64,000 nucleotides of DNA from Nocardia nova (GTDB taxonomy: Bacteria > Actinomycetota > Actinomycetes > Mycobacteriales > Mycobacteriaceae): positions 22,448-86,447 of the forward strand of contig NZ_PSZE01000029.1 in assembly GCF_002933465.1 (NCBI RefSeq), written 5' to 3'. Made by a program: the position numbers and the translations under genes. Position 1 is the first letter of the stretch; each line of letters starts with the position of its first letter. Shown one piece after another: positions 1 to 7,763 of this stretch. Below the pieces are notes generated by a model that made no database searches, was not told where the DNA came from, and saw only the letters and a list, made by a program, of their open reading frames with translations.

Positions 1-197
1 GAGCCAAGTGTGGCCGGATTCCGTGGCGCTACGCCTTCCCACGATTGGATCGCAGGCACAGCAGGAGAAGCCGAGGTTCGCCCGCCCGATCATGGTGGGG
101 CCACCGGACTGCGCGCCATCCAGCTCGTCGACCGGCTCAACGATCTGGACAGAGGGAGCCGGCGAACTGACCGGGGGACAGACAGACCCGCATCCGA

Positions 198-220
198 CGA
201 ACCGCATCTCGTGCGGTTCG
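198..220 (-). terminator. Hairpin downstream of the micropeptide gene
   Basis: A perfect 9-bp stem (CGAACCGCA / TGCGGTTCG) with a 5-base loop lies 22 bases past the stop codon of the minus-strand micropeptide at 243-323. No U-tract follows, which is common for actinobacterial terminators. The role as a terminator is inferred from position and stem strength. Confidence 0.5.
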
Positions 221-242
221 ACTGGTGCGGAAAGGACCGAGG

Positions 243-323
243 TCAGATGCCGATCACGCCGCGCATCTGCCCGAACCAGCCCACGACCATGTTCACGATC
301 TGAGACACATCACCGATAATCAT
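243..323 (-). CDS. 26-residue amphipathic micropeptide
   Basis: This is an ATG-to-TGA frame of 26 codons preceded by the strong Shine-Dalgarno AAAGGAGG (bases 337-330) with a 6-base spacer, which is the main argument that it is a gene. The product is mostly Ile, Val, Met and Gly, with Asp5, Gln8, Trp16, Phe17, Gln19 and Arg21. Small or polar residues recur every seven positions (Gly4, Asn11, Gly18, Gly25; Gln8, Gly15, Gly22), giving an amphipathic helix with a glycine stripe. It has no signal peptide and is near neutral in charge. A hairpin follows it and it is divergent from the VOC gene. I do not recognise the family. By length and shape it recalls small pore-forming or membrane-active peptides of mycolata, but that is only an analogy. 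Confidence 0.6.
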   Translation of the reverse strand: MIIGDVSQIVNMVVGWFGQMRGVIGI

Positions 324-461
324 CGGGTTCCTCCTTTCGGTAACAGTTGCGGACTGCGCTTTTCGTCATACCCAGGAGGTCCGGGGATTAACATCTCGGC
401 GCCACACCCCCGCCCGAGGGCGGCCCGCCGATCCGGCGCCGCGACGGTGACACTGGACGGC

Positions 462-839
462 ATGCGTCTGAACCAAGTCACGGTCGGCAGCACGGATCTC
501 GATCGATCCGAGCACTTCTATCGGCTGCTCGGGCTGCGCCTGATCGTCAAGACCGAGCACTATCTGCGGTTCGAATGTCCCGCGGGTGAGAGCACCTTCT
601 CGGTCGACCGCGTCGACGCCGTGCCCGGCGGTGAAGAAGTCACCGTCTATTTCGAGACCGACGACCTGGACGGCGAATACCGGCGCCTGTCCGCCGCCGG
701 CATCGCGTTCGAGCGGCCCCCCGCCGATATGCCGTGGCTGTGGCGCGAAGCCCGGTTACGTGATCCCGACGGCCACCGGCTGTGCCTTTTCGACGCCGCC
801 GGTAACAGGCGCAATCCGCCGTGGCGGCTGGCCGACTGA
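462..839 (+). CDS. VOC (glyoxalase/bleomycin-resistance fold) protein
   Basis: A 125-residue single-domain protein of the vicinal oxygen chelate superfamily. It opens with a typical VOC strand (LNQVTVGSTDLDRSEHFY, with tyrosine-leucine-leucine-glycine after it) and ends with the repeat-2 signature around ARLRDPDGHRLCLFDAAG. The second half contains a YFETDDLD segment. VOC proteins bind a divalent metal and act as lyases, dioxygenases or drug binders; the substrate cannot be read from the sequence. I chose the ATG at 462 because upstream in-frame codons do not look like protein; a GTG at 447 is an alternative. It lies before the ArsR gene in the same direction, about 100 bases away. Confidence 0.8.
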   Translation: MRLNQVTVGSTDLDRSEHFYRLLGLRLIVKTEHYLRFECPAGESTFSVDRVDAVPGGEEVTVYFETDDLDGEYRRLSAAGIAFERPPADMPWLWREARLRDPDGHRLCLFDAAGNRRNPPWRLAD

Positions 840-938
840 TAGGCGGGCGCGAAGAACTCGACACTTCCTTGCTTGCTAAACTCTGCAATCAATAGCGACG
901 GGCAGGCCGTGGGGCCGCGGACCAAAGGGAGTGATTGC

Positions 939-1268
939 GTGCCCGGACTGAGCAGGCCCCTCTATCAGATGAAAGCGGATTTCTTCAAAACGCTGGGACA
1001 TCCGATCCGGATTCGCGTGCTCGAACTGCTCAGCGAGCGCGAACACGCGGTCTCCGAGATGCTGGCCGAGATCGGTATCGAGCCGGCGAATCTGTCGCAG
1101 CAGCTCGCGATTCTGCGCCGAGCCGGGCTGGTCGTGGCCCGGCGGGAGGGACTGTCGGTCACCTACGAGCTCACCTCCCCGCAGGTCGCCGAATTGCTGG
1201 TGGTGGCACGGGCGATCTTGACCGGCGTGGTCGCGGGCCAAGTGGAGGCACTGGAAGAGCTCGCCTGA
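939..1268 (+). CDS. ArsR-family winged-helix transcriptional regulator
   Basis: A 109-residue ArsR/SmtB-type regulator. The winged helix covers roughly residues 10-80, with the typical opening MKADFFKTLGHPIRIRVLELL and recognition helix NLSQQLAILRRAGLV. No Cys-rich metal site is visible, so it may sense something other than a thiophilic metal. I chose the GTG at 939 because AAAGGGA lies 8 bases before it; the frame is open to 873. It is followed after about 110 bases by pckG and sulP on the same strand. ArsR genes next to SulP transporters recur in actinobacteria, so this is the likely local regulator. A CTAAACT motif occurs both before this gene (876-882) and before pckG (1337-1343), which could be a shared site. 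Confidence 0.85.
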   Translation: MPGLSRPLYQMKADFFKTLGHPIRIRVLELLSEREHAVSEMLAEIGIEPANLSQQLAILRRAGLVVARREGLSVTYELTSPQVAELLVVARAILTGVVAGQVEALEELA

Positions 1269-1325
1269 CGATCCCCGCGTAGGGACAGGAACCCAGCGGA
1301 GCCGGGGCCCGGATGCACCCACTGT

Positions 1326-1360
1326 TTGCAGCTTTTCTAAACTAACTACATTGCAGCTTT
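1326..1360 (+). promoter_or_regulatory. Direct repeat upstream of pckG
   Basis: TTGCAGCTTT occurs twice (1326-1335 and 1351-1360), 25 bases apart start to start, with CTAAACT between. The second copy ends just before the pckG Shine-Dalgarno (AAGGAGG, 1364-1370). The spacing of more than two helical turns and the location suggest a regulator binding site in the pckG promoter or leader. This is an inference. Confidence 0.4.
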
Positions 1361-1378
1361 ATCAAGGAGGCAGGTCTC

Positions 1379-3214
1379 GTGTCCAACAGTTCACGTGTCA
1401 TCGCAGGGCTCGACGAGGTTCCGGTGGCTCACGAAAGTGTTCTGGCGTGGATCGCCGAGGTGGCCGAGCTGACGGCACCCCAGCACATCGTCCTGTGCGA
1501 CGGCTCCCGGGCGGAGTGGGATCGGCTGACCGCGCGATTGGTCGACAAGGGGACGTTCGTTCCGCTGACCGGCAAGCCGAACTCGTTCTGGTGTGCCTCC
1601 GATCCCGACGACGTCGCGCGGGTGGAGGATCGCACGTTCATCTGCTCCGAACGCGAGACCGATGCCGGTCCGACCAACAACTGGGTCGACCCGGTAGATA
1701 TGCGCACGCTGATGACCGAGCACTATCGCGGCGCGATGGCCGGCCGGACGATGTATGTCATCGCGTTCTGTATGGGGCCGCTGGATGCGGATGACCCGAA
1801 ATTCGGTGTGCAGATCACCGATTCGGAATATGTCGCGGTGTCGATGCAGATCATGACGCGGTCCGGCGAGGCCGTGTGGGAAAAGCTCACGACCGGAACG
1901 GAATTCGTCAAATGCCTGCATTCGGTCGGCGCACCGCTGGGCGCCGGTGAGCCGGATGCGGCGTGGCCGTGCGATACCACCAAATACATCTCACACTTTC
2001 CCGAGCGCCGCGAGATCTGGAGCTACGGATCCGGCTACGGCGGCAACGCCCTGCTGGGCAAGAAGTGTTTCGCACTGCGCATCGCCTCGGTACTCGGCCG
2101 TGACGAAGGGTGGCTGGCCGAGCACATGCTGATCCTGAAACTGACCTCCCCGCAAGGGAAGACGCACTACGTCGCCGCGGCGTTTCCCTCATCGTGCGGC
2201 AAGACGAACCTGGCCATGCTCGAACCCGCGCTCGACGGCTGGACCGCCGAGACCGTCGGCGACGATATCGCGTGGCTGCGCTTCGGCCCCGACGGCCGGC
2301 TCTACGCGGTCAATCCCGAGGCCGGATTCTTCGGTGTCGCCCCCGGCACCGGCGCCACCACCAACCCCAACGCGATCGCCACCATCGCGAAGGGCAATTC
2401 GATCTTCACCAATACCGCCCGCACCGACGACGGGGACGTGTGGTGGGAGGGATTGACCACCGAGCGACCCGCCCATCTCGTCGACTGGCACGGCGAGGAC
2501 TGGACGCCCGCCTCGGGAACACCTGCCGCGCATCCGAATTCGCGGTACTGCACACCGATTCGCCAGTGTCCGTCGGTGGCTCCGGAATGGAACGATCCGG
2601 CCGGCGTGCCGATTTCGGCGATCTTCTTCGGCGGCCGTCGCGCCACCACCGTGCCGCTGGTCGCCGAGTCCTTCGACTGGGCCCACGGGGTGTTCACCGC
2701 CTCGGTGCTGTCGTCGGAAACCACCGCCGCCGCGGCCGGGAGGGTCGGCGTCGTACGGCGCGATCCGATGGCGATGCTGCCGTTCCTCGGCTATCACGTC
2801 GGTGACTACTTCGCCCACTGGCTCCGGCTCGGCGCCGGCGCCGACCCGGCGAAACTGCCGAAGATCTTCCAGGTCAACTGGTTTCGCCGCGGTCCCGAAG
2901 GCGAATTCCTGTGGCCCGGCTTCGGCGACAACGTGCGCGTGTTGCAGTGGGCGCTGGAGCGTCTCGACGGCACCGCCGAGGCGGTCGAGACCCCGATCGG
3001 CTACGTACCGGCGGTCGAGGCACTCGATCTCACCGGTCTCGACGACCGGCAGCGCGCCCGGACGGCAGCATCGCTCGCGGTCGACATCGACGAGTGGGTG
3101 GCCGAGGTGGCCGACATCGACCACTGGTACGCCACCATCGGCGGCAATCGCCTGCCCGAACCGTTGCGGGAACAGCTCGCCGCGCTGAAACTACGTCTGG
3201 CCGCACGATTGTGA
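1379..3214 (+). CDS. pckG: Phosphoenolpyruvate carboxykinase (GTP)
   Basis: Interconverts oxaloacetate + GTP and PEP + GDP + CO2, linking the TCA cycle and gluconeogenesis in the cytoplasm. At 611 residues it has the usual GTP-class length. The P-loop (residues 270-277, PSSCGKTN) carries the reactive Cys273 of the GTP family, although most relatives have SACGKTN. The kinase-2 motif GDDIAWLRF starts at 294, and the FFGGRRATTVPL and RTMYVI segments are conserved. The GTG start follows AAGGAGG by 8 bases. The stop overlaps the GTG of the SulP transporter (GTGA, 3211-3214), so the two are translationally coupled. Mycobacterial relatives can also run in the CO2-fixing direction, which makes coupling to an anion (possibly bicarbonate) transporter notable. 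Confidence 0.97.
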   Translation: MSNSSRVIAGLDEVPVAHESVLAWIAEVAELTAPQHIVLCDGSRAEWDRLTARLVDKGTFVPLTGKPNSFWCASDPDDVARVEDRTFICSERETDAGPTNNWVDPVDMRTLMTEHYRGAMAGRTMYVIAFCMGPLDADDPKFGVQITDSEYVAVSMQIMTRSGEAVWEKLTTGTEFVKCLHSVGAPLGAGEPDAAWPCDTTKYISHFPERREIWSYGSGYGGNALLGKKCFALRIASVLGRDEGWLAEHMLILKLTSPQGKTHYVAAAFPSSCGKTNLAMLEPALDGWTAETVGDDIAWLRFGPDGRLYAVNPEAGFFGVAPGTGATTNPNAIATIAKGNSIFTNTARTDDGDVWWEGLTTERPAHLVDWHGEDWTPASGTPAAHPNSRYCTPIRQCPSVAPEWNDPAGVPISAIFFGGRRATTVPLVAESFDWAHGVFTASVLSSETTAAAAGRVGVVRRDPMAMLPFLGYHVGDYFAHWLRLGAGADPAKLPKIFQVNWFRRGPEGEFLWPGFGDNVRVLQWALERLDGTAEAVETPIGYVPAVEALDLTGLDDRQRARTAASLAVDIDEWVAEVADIDHWYATIGGNRLPEPLREQLAALKLRLAARL

Positions 3215-4830
3215 ACATCACCTCACTGCTCCCCCGCTGGTCGGACTGGCGTCCGGCCGTCCGCACCCCGGGCCCGGATCTGCTGTCGGGTCTGATCGTC
3301 GCCCTGGTGGCGTTGCCGCTGGCACTGGGATTCGGCATCAGCTCCGGACTCGGCGCCGCGGCCGGACTGACCACCGCGGTCGTCGCGGGCGTCGTGGCCG
3401 CGATATTCGGCGGCTCCCGTTTCCAGGTGTCGGGGCCGACCGGCGCGATGACCGTCGTACTGGTTCCGATCGTCCATCAGCACGGCGGGGGCGGGGTGCT
3501 GGCCGTGGGCCTGATGGCCGGCATCGTGCTGGTGGCGCTCGCGGTCGCTGGGGCCGGGCGTGCGGTGCGATACATGCCGGCCCCGGTGATCGAGGGCTTC
3601 ACCGCCGGCATCGCCGTGGTGATCGCCTTGCAGCAGTTCCCCAACGCCCTCGGCATCGCGCACGCGCACGGGGACAAAGTCTGGCAGTCGGCCTATGACG
3701 CGGTGCGCCAATATATTTCGCAACCGCATCTCGCGCCGGTCGCGATCGCTGTCGCGGTGGCCGCGGTGATGCTCGTCGGCGGGCGCTTCCTGCCGAAGCT
3801 GCCCTTCGCGTTGCTGGCCGTCGCCGGCGCGACCGTCGTGGTCGCGTTCTTCGATATCCACACCGCGGCCATCGGCGCTCTCCCGTCGGGACTCAGTGCC
3901 CCCACCCTGGACTTCCTCGACTGGGGCAGCCTCGGATCACTGGTGGCGCCCGCGCTGGCGGTCGCCGCGCTGGGTGCACTCGAATCACTGCTGTCGGCGA
4001 CCGCCGCGGACGCCATGGCCGTCGGCACGCGCCACGATCCCGACCGCGAACTGTTGGGACAGGGTTTGGCCAACATCGCCGCACCGCTGTTCGGCGGGGT
4101 GCCGGCAACCGGTGCGATCGCCCGCACCGCTGTCAATGTCCGCTCCGGGGCGCGCACCCGGCTGGCCGCGCTGGCGCACGCGGTGGTCCTGGCCGCGATC
4201 ATCTATCCGGCCGCACCACTCGTCGCCGATATCCCGGTCGCGGCGCTGGCCGGGGTGCTGCTGGCCACGACGGTCCGTATGGTGGAAACCGCGTCGCTGA
4301 CCGCGATCGCGCGCGCCTCGCGCGGCGACGCGCTCATCATGGCGGCGACGTTCCTGGTCACGGTCGCTATGGACCTGGTGACCGCCGTCGGTGTAGGCGT
4401 CGCGATCGCCGTCGTCCTGGCCCTGCGTTCGGTGGCGAAAGAGGCTCGGCTGCACCAGGTTCCGCTCGACGAGAGCGACCACCTCGGCGAGGAACACCGC
4501 CTGTTGCACGACCGCATCGTCGCTTACCGCATCGACGGGCCGCTGTTCTTCGCCGCCGCGCACCGCTTCCTGCTGGAGCTGACCGAGGTCGCCGACGTCC
4601 ATGTGGTGGTGCTGCGGATGTCACGTGTCACCGCCCTCGACACCACCGGCGCACTGGTCCTCAAGGACGCCATCGCGAAACTGCAGCACCGCGATATCAC
4701 GGTCCTGATGTCGGGCCTGCGCGACGAGCATCGCCGCCGGCTCGCGGCGCTCGGAGCCCTGCCCGCGGGCGGCGAGACACAGATCTTCGAGCAGACGCCC
4801 GACGCCCTCGCATACGCGCGCGCCATGTGA
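3211..4830 (+). CDS. SulP-family anion transporter with STAS domain
   Basis: A 539-residue inner-membrane anion transporter. The N-terminal ~400 residues form many hydrophobic helices, starting with the SulP signature around DLLSGLIVALVALPLALGFG. A PTGAMTVVLVPIV segment and the conserved GGVPATGAIARTAVNVRSGA motif follow. The C-terminal ~110 residues are a STAS domain (RMSRVTALDTTGALVLKDAI), with Thr where anti-sigma-antagonist-like domains often have the phosphorylatable Ser. SulP members carry sulfate, bicarbonate or dicarboxylates; the substrate is not readable here. The GTG start lies inside the stop of pckG (4-base overlap), implying coupled expression and favouring bicarbonate or C4-dicarboxylate as cargo over sulfate, as an inference. 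Confidence 0.93.
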   Translation: MNITSLLPRWSDWRPAVRTPGPDLLSGLIVALVALPLALGFGISSGLGAAAGLTTAVVAGVVAAIFGGSRFQVSGPTGAMTVVLVPIVHQHGGGGVLAVGLMAGIVLVALAVAGAGRAVRYMPAPVIEGFTAGIAVVIALQQFPNALGIAHAHGDKVWQSAYDAVRQYISQPHLAPVAIAVAVAAVMLVGGRFLPKLPFALLAVAGATVVVAFFDIHTAAIGALPSGLSAPTLDFLDWGSLGSLVAPALAVAALGALESLLSATAADAMAVGTRHDPDRELLGQGLANIAAPLFGGVPATGAIARTAVNVRSGARTRLAALAHAVVLAAIIYPAAPLVADIPVAALAGVLLATTVRMVETASLTAIARASRGDALIMAATFLVTVAMDLVTAVGVGVAIAVVLALRSVAKEARLHQVPLDESDHLGEEHRLLHDRIVAYRIDGPLFFAAAHRFLLELTEVADVHVVVLRMSRVTALDTTGALVLKDAIAKLQHRDITVLMSGLRDEHRRRLAALGALPAGGETQIFEQTPDALAYARAM

Positions 4831-4867
4831 TCGCCGCGAGGCGAAACCCACCGGCGCCGCGGCGATC
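4829..4867 (+). terminator. Hairpin after the pckG-sulP unit
   Basis: Perfect 10-bp inverted repeat GATCGCCGCG / CGCGGCGATC with a 19-base loop, starting on the sulP stop codon. There is no U-tract. It is a likely transcript end for the arsR-pckG-sulP direction. Confidence 0.45.
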
Positions 4868-4906
4868 TCGTTCGGCAGCGGCCGGGCGCGCGTAGCATCG
4901 CCTGCT

Positions 4907-5120
4907 GTGAGTGGTGATCCGGGGCCCGGCTCACCGGCCGACGGCGGGGACACGTCCTTCACCGGATCGATCCCCGCAGATCTACGACACGTTGCTGTCG
5001 GCCGAGGCGCTGCGCGAATGGTACGGAACGGACGAGTTCAACGCGCCGATGCGGTGGCTGCGGGTGAGCGCGCGGCGACCGGACCGCGTCCCCGAGACCC
5101 GGTCCGGCCTGCGCGAGATC
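4907..5120 (+). pseudogene. Possible remnant of a SAM-methyltransferase N-terminus
   Basis: From the GTG at 4907 the frame reads a polar leader and then DTSFTGSIP. After a one-base shift in the run of C at 4972-4975 the next frame reads QIYDTLL. Many actinobacterial methyltransferases begin with a serine-phenylalanine-x-glycine-serine-isoleucine-proline-x-isoleucine-tyrosine-aspartate string, so this looks like a frameshifted, truncated N-terminus. The sequence after it (to about 5120) is not recognisable. The remaining DNA between sulP and the DUF7144 gene holds nothing else I can support. Weak call based on one short motif. Confidence 0.3.
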
Positions 5121-5543
5121 TCAGACTCTGTGCGGATCCCAGGTGGCGATCGCCCAGATCACCACGATGTCGAGGGCGATGACCAGGATCGACCACCACG
5201 GATAGTGCGGCAGCCACAGGAAATTGGCGATGATCGACAAACCCAGTAGCGCGATCGCCAACATCTGCCCCCAGGTCGAACGGGTGAACAACCCGGCGGC
5301 GGCCGCCACCATCAGGATGCCGAGGATCAGGTGGATCCATCCCCAACCGCTGATGTCGAACTTGTAGATGTACTGCGGCCCGGAGATATAGACGTCGTCC
5401 TTCGCGATAGCCGAAATGCCCTGCAGGATGGAGACGATCCCGGTGACGGCCAGTAGGGCCGCCGCGGCCAGCGATGTACCGGCCGCAACCGCATACCGGG
5501 TGTCGGATCGCCCATTCCGTGGTCCGTGTTCCGTAGCCGTCAC
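5121..5543 (-). CDS. DUF7144-type four-helix membrane protein
   Basis: A 140-residue integral membrane protein with four predicted helices. The first covers roughly residues 20-45 and is followed by a YISGPQYIYKFDISGWGWIH loop that is characteristic of this actinobacterial family. The other helices are around 68-88, 92-108 and 115-135, and the protein ends WAIATWDPHRV. No enzymatic motif is visible and the function is unknown. The GTG start is preceded by a GGGGTGAG ribosome binding site. It reads away from sulP, and the 283 bases upstream (5544-5826) contain no gene that I can see. Confidence 0.8.
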   Translation of the reverse strand: MTATEHGPRNGRSDTRYAVAAGTSLAAAALLAVTGIVSILQGISAIAKDDVYISGPQYIYKFDISGWGWIHLILGILMVAAAAGLFTRSTWGQMLAIALLGLSIIANFLWLPHYPWWSILVIALDIVVIWAIATWDPHRV

Positions 5544-5826
5544 GACGGCTCACCCCTTTTCGTGACCTCGCCGGCGGATTCGCCGGCGGTACCGACATGC
5601 GTCGGTTCCGGTGGGTTGTGACATGCGGCCCTGCGCTGCCTCCTGACCAGCCGCCGCGGCGGATGATGGTCCCGGTTCGCTCATCGACCTGGTACATCGC
5701 TCGATGGACGAATTCGGCGAGCCAACCGGGCATCTAACGATTCGTCGCGGAAAACGTCGCGGATAATCAGGAACCGGCGGACGGGGCGATCGACCCCGAA
5801 ACGTAACCGAATCGCCGGATTCCGCG

Positions 5827-7200
5827 TCACCCGGTGGTCGCGGTGGGCTCGGTCTGCGCCGTGGTGTCGGGCGCCGACGCGGGCCGCGCGAGGATCTCGA
5901 CGATCAGCAGCAGCGCCCCCGCGACAAGCACGATCCCCACCACGACCAAGCCGGTCGCGTAGGGCCACAGCACCAGCACCAGCACCGCGCCGGCGAGCAC
6001 GGCGAGGCGCAGCGGTGTGCGGTAATGCGCGACGAACGACTCGACCACGTTGGGCGGGCGCCCACGCCGACCGCGGACTGCGACCATGAGCCGCCCGAAG
6101 CCGGAACGCACGGACTGCGCCGAATGGGACGGCCCGGCCAGATATCCCACCGCGGCCACGACCAGGCTGACGACCGCGACCGCGCGCAGCGACACTCGCA
6201 GCGGGTGGATCACGGTATCGAACAGCGCCGTGGCGGCCGGTGGCGACAGCGCGTCGGGCGGAACGGAATCGAGGTAGATGCCGCGAGCGATCACCACCCC
6301 GACGGCCAGCAGCACCATCGCGACCGCGCCGGCGACGCCGACCAGGGCGAGGGTCCGCAGCCGCCGCCCGCGGGGAGCCAGCCACACCGCACCCACCGCG
6401 GTGGCCAGCGCCACCCACGGCAGGATGTTCGCCGTGCGGTCGAGCGCTCGCAGCCATTTCTGGTACTTGGGCAGCTCGGTGGCATGGAAGATGACGAATT
6501 GCGCGTCGACATCGGGAATCTTGTCGGCGAAGCTGACGCCGCGTGCGTCGAGCCGTTCGCGCACGGTCGCGAGGATCGGCTTCAGCGAAATGCTCACGGT
6601 GCCGTTGTCGCTGACCTCGATCCCTGGTCTGGTCTCGCCCTTGACCACGTGGACCAGTGCGTCGTGCGCGCGGCGGTTGGCGGTATCCCACGCCTCGACG
6701 AACTGATCGCTGGTCACCACGGCCGTCGCAGCCTGGTGAATGTAGTTCTCGGCCTGATCGGCCACCAGCGCGGGCAGACTGTTCAGCGCCGCGACGGCAC
6801 GGGGACGATCCGACAATTGCCCGACGTTCTGCGTGAGCGCGTTGACCGCATCCGCCGTATACGCCTTGATGTCGACGCGAGTGACGATCGCATCGGTGAT
6901 CTTGTCGGCCAATTCCTTCTGGATCGCCGGATCGGTCGCCAGCGGTGCGACGGTCGTGACGTAGCGGTCGGTATCGAAGATCTGGCTGCGCACGAACCGC
7001 GTCGTCACCGATCCCATGATCAGTACCGCGGTCAGGACCAGCAGCAGGACGACGCCGGTCCAGCGCCACGCGTGCCGATGAGATGGGTGCGGTGGATGCG
7101 TCGCGGCATAGGCGCGCAACCGCTCGAGTTCGGCGCGATCGTCGGCGGACAGTGCCGCACTCGACTCCGGTGGGCGGGCATCTCGATCATCGGCGGACAT
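5827..7200 (-). CDS. Integral membrane protein, conserved in mycolata, unknown function
   Basis: A 457-residue protein. It has a charged cytoplasmic N-terminus (residues 1-45, rich in Asp, Arg and His), a first membrane helix at about 48-70, and a large extracytoplasmic domain (about 75-260). That domain contains a VTTRFVRSQIFDTDRYVTTV start and repeated alpha-helical text. A cluster of four to five membrane helices follows (about 263-440). The layout of one helix, a long exposed domain and several helices recurs in uncharacterised actinobacterial membrane proteins. The Pro/Thr/Glu-rich tail ends at the stop. No catalytic motif is seen. It is followed on the same strand by the DUF7144 gene about 280 bases away, so co-transcription is uncertain. 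Confidence 0.8.
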   Translation of the reverse strand: MSADDRDARPPESSAALSADDRAELERLRAYAATHPPHPSHRHAWRWTGVVLLLVLTAVLIMGSVTTRFVRSQIFDTDRYVTTVAPLATDPAIQKELADKITDAIVTRVDIKAYTADAVNALTQNVGQLSDRPRAVAALNSLPALVADQAENYIHQAATAVVTSDQFVEAWDTANRRAHDALVHVVKGETRPGIEVSDNGTVSISLKPILATVRERLDARGVSFADKIPDVDAQFVIFHATELPKYQKWLRALDRTANILPWVALATAVGAVWLAPRGRRLRTLALVGVAGAVAMVLLAVGVVIARGIYLDSVPPDALSPPAATALFDTVIHPLRVSLRAVAVVSLVVAAVGYLAGPSHSAQSVRSGFGRLMVAVRGRRGRPPNVVESFVAHYRTPLRLAVLAGAVLVLVLWPYATGLVVVGIVLVAGALLLIVEILARPASAPDTTAQTEPTATTG

Positions 7201-7383
7201 GACGGCTCACACCCTTCCGGGCCGATCGACACGGCCCAGAATTGATTCGGCGCCACCGCCTTCGAAGAACAACGCGTTCGCCGCCGACCCTGGATCGATC
7301 CCACACCGTGACCGGTCGTTTCCCGCGGCGACACCGGCCGGATCGTCGCTCGCGGGCGATGAACGGGCCGCTCGAACCGTGCC

Positions 7384-7755
7384 CTATTCGTGGGGCAGCT
7401 CGCCGGTGACGATGTGGTCGGCGAGGTTGAGTCCTTCCCGGACGAGGCGGGCGAGGTGGCCGTCGCGGATGCGGTAGATGATGCGGCGGCCTTCGCGGCG
7501 AGTTTCGACCATACCGGTGAAGCGCAGTTTCGCCAGGTGCTGGCTGACCGCGGTGCGGGAGCCGCCGCAGGCCTCGGTGAGCGCCGTGACGTCGGCCTCG
7601 CCGTCGGCGAGAACCCACAGAATGTGCAGCCGGGTCGAGTCGGCGAGCATCCGGAACACCGAGGTAGCCGCCTCGAGGCGGGCCGGGTCGGGTTCGACGA
7701 TGTGCACCAGGCTGGGCGGCAGAGCGCCGATTGCGGGGGTTTCCTCACCGGTCAT
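7384..7755 (-). CDS. ArsR-family regulator of the adjacent MFS exporter
   Basis: A 123-residue winged-helix repressor. The core is SVFRMLADSTRLHILWVLADGE followed by the recognition helix SRTAVSQHLAKLRFTGMV and wing RREGRRIIYRIRD. The His-rich C-terminus (HLARLVREGLNLADHIV) resembles the alpha-5 metal-binding helix of SmtB-like sensors, but the metal is not predictable. It lies 8 bases downstream of the MFS gene on the same strand, so the two are almost certainly co-transcribed. The 28-bp palindrome at 9058-9085, upstream of the MFS gene, is its probable operator, giving autoregulation of an efflux operon. Confidence 0.88.
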   Translation of the reverse strand: MTGEETPAIGALPPSLVHIVEPDPARLEAATSVFRMLADSTRLHILWVLADGEADVTALTEACGGSRTAVSQHLAKLRFTGMVETRREGRRIIYRIRDGHLARLVREGLNLADHIVTGELPHE

Positions 7756-7763
7756 GGGCTGGT

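Noticed and set aside
8..319. Two overlapping open frames at the window start
   Set aside because: No ribosome binding site, no recognisable domain, and antisense to the micropeptide with the strong Shine-Dalgarno.
5681..7069. 462-codon minus frame over the conserved membrane protein
   Set aside because: Lacks hydrophobic helices and is Arg/Gly-rich; the overlapping 5827-7200 frame has helices and a coherent N-terminus.
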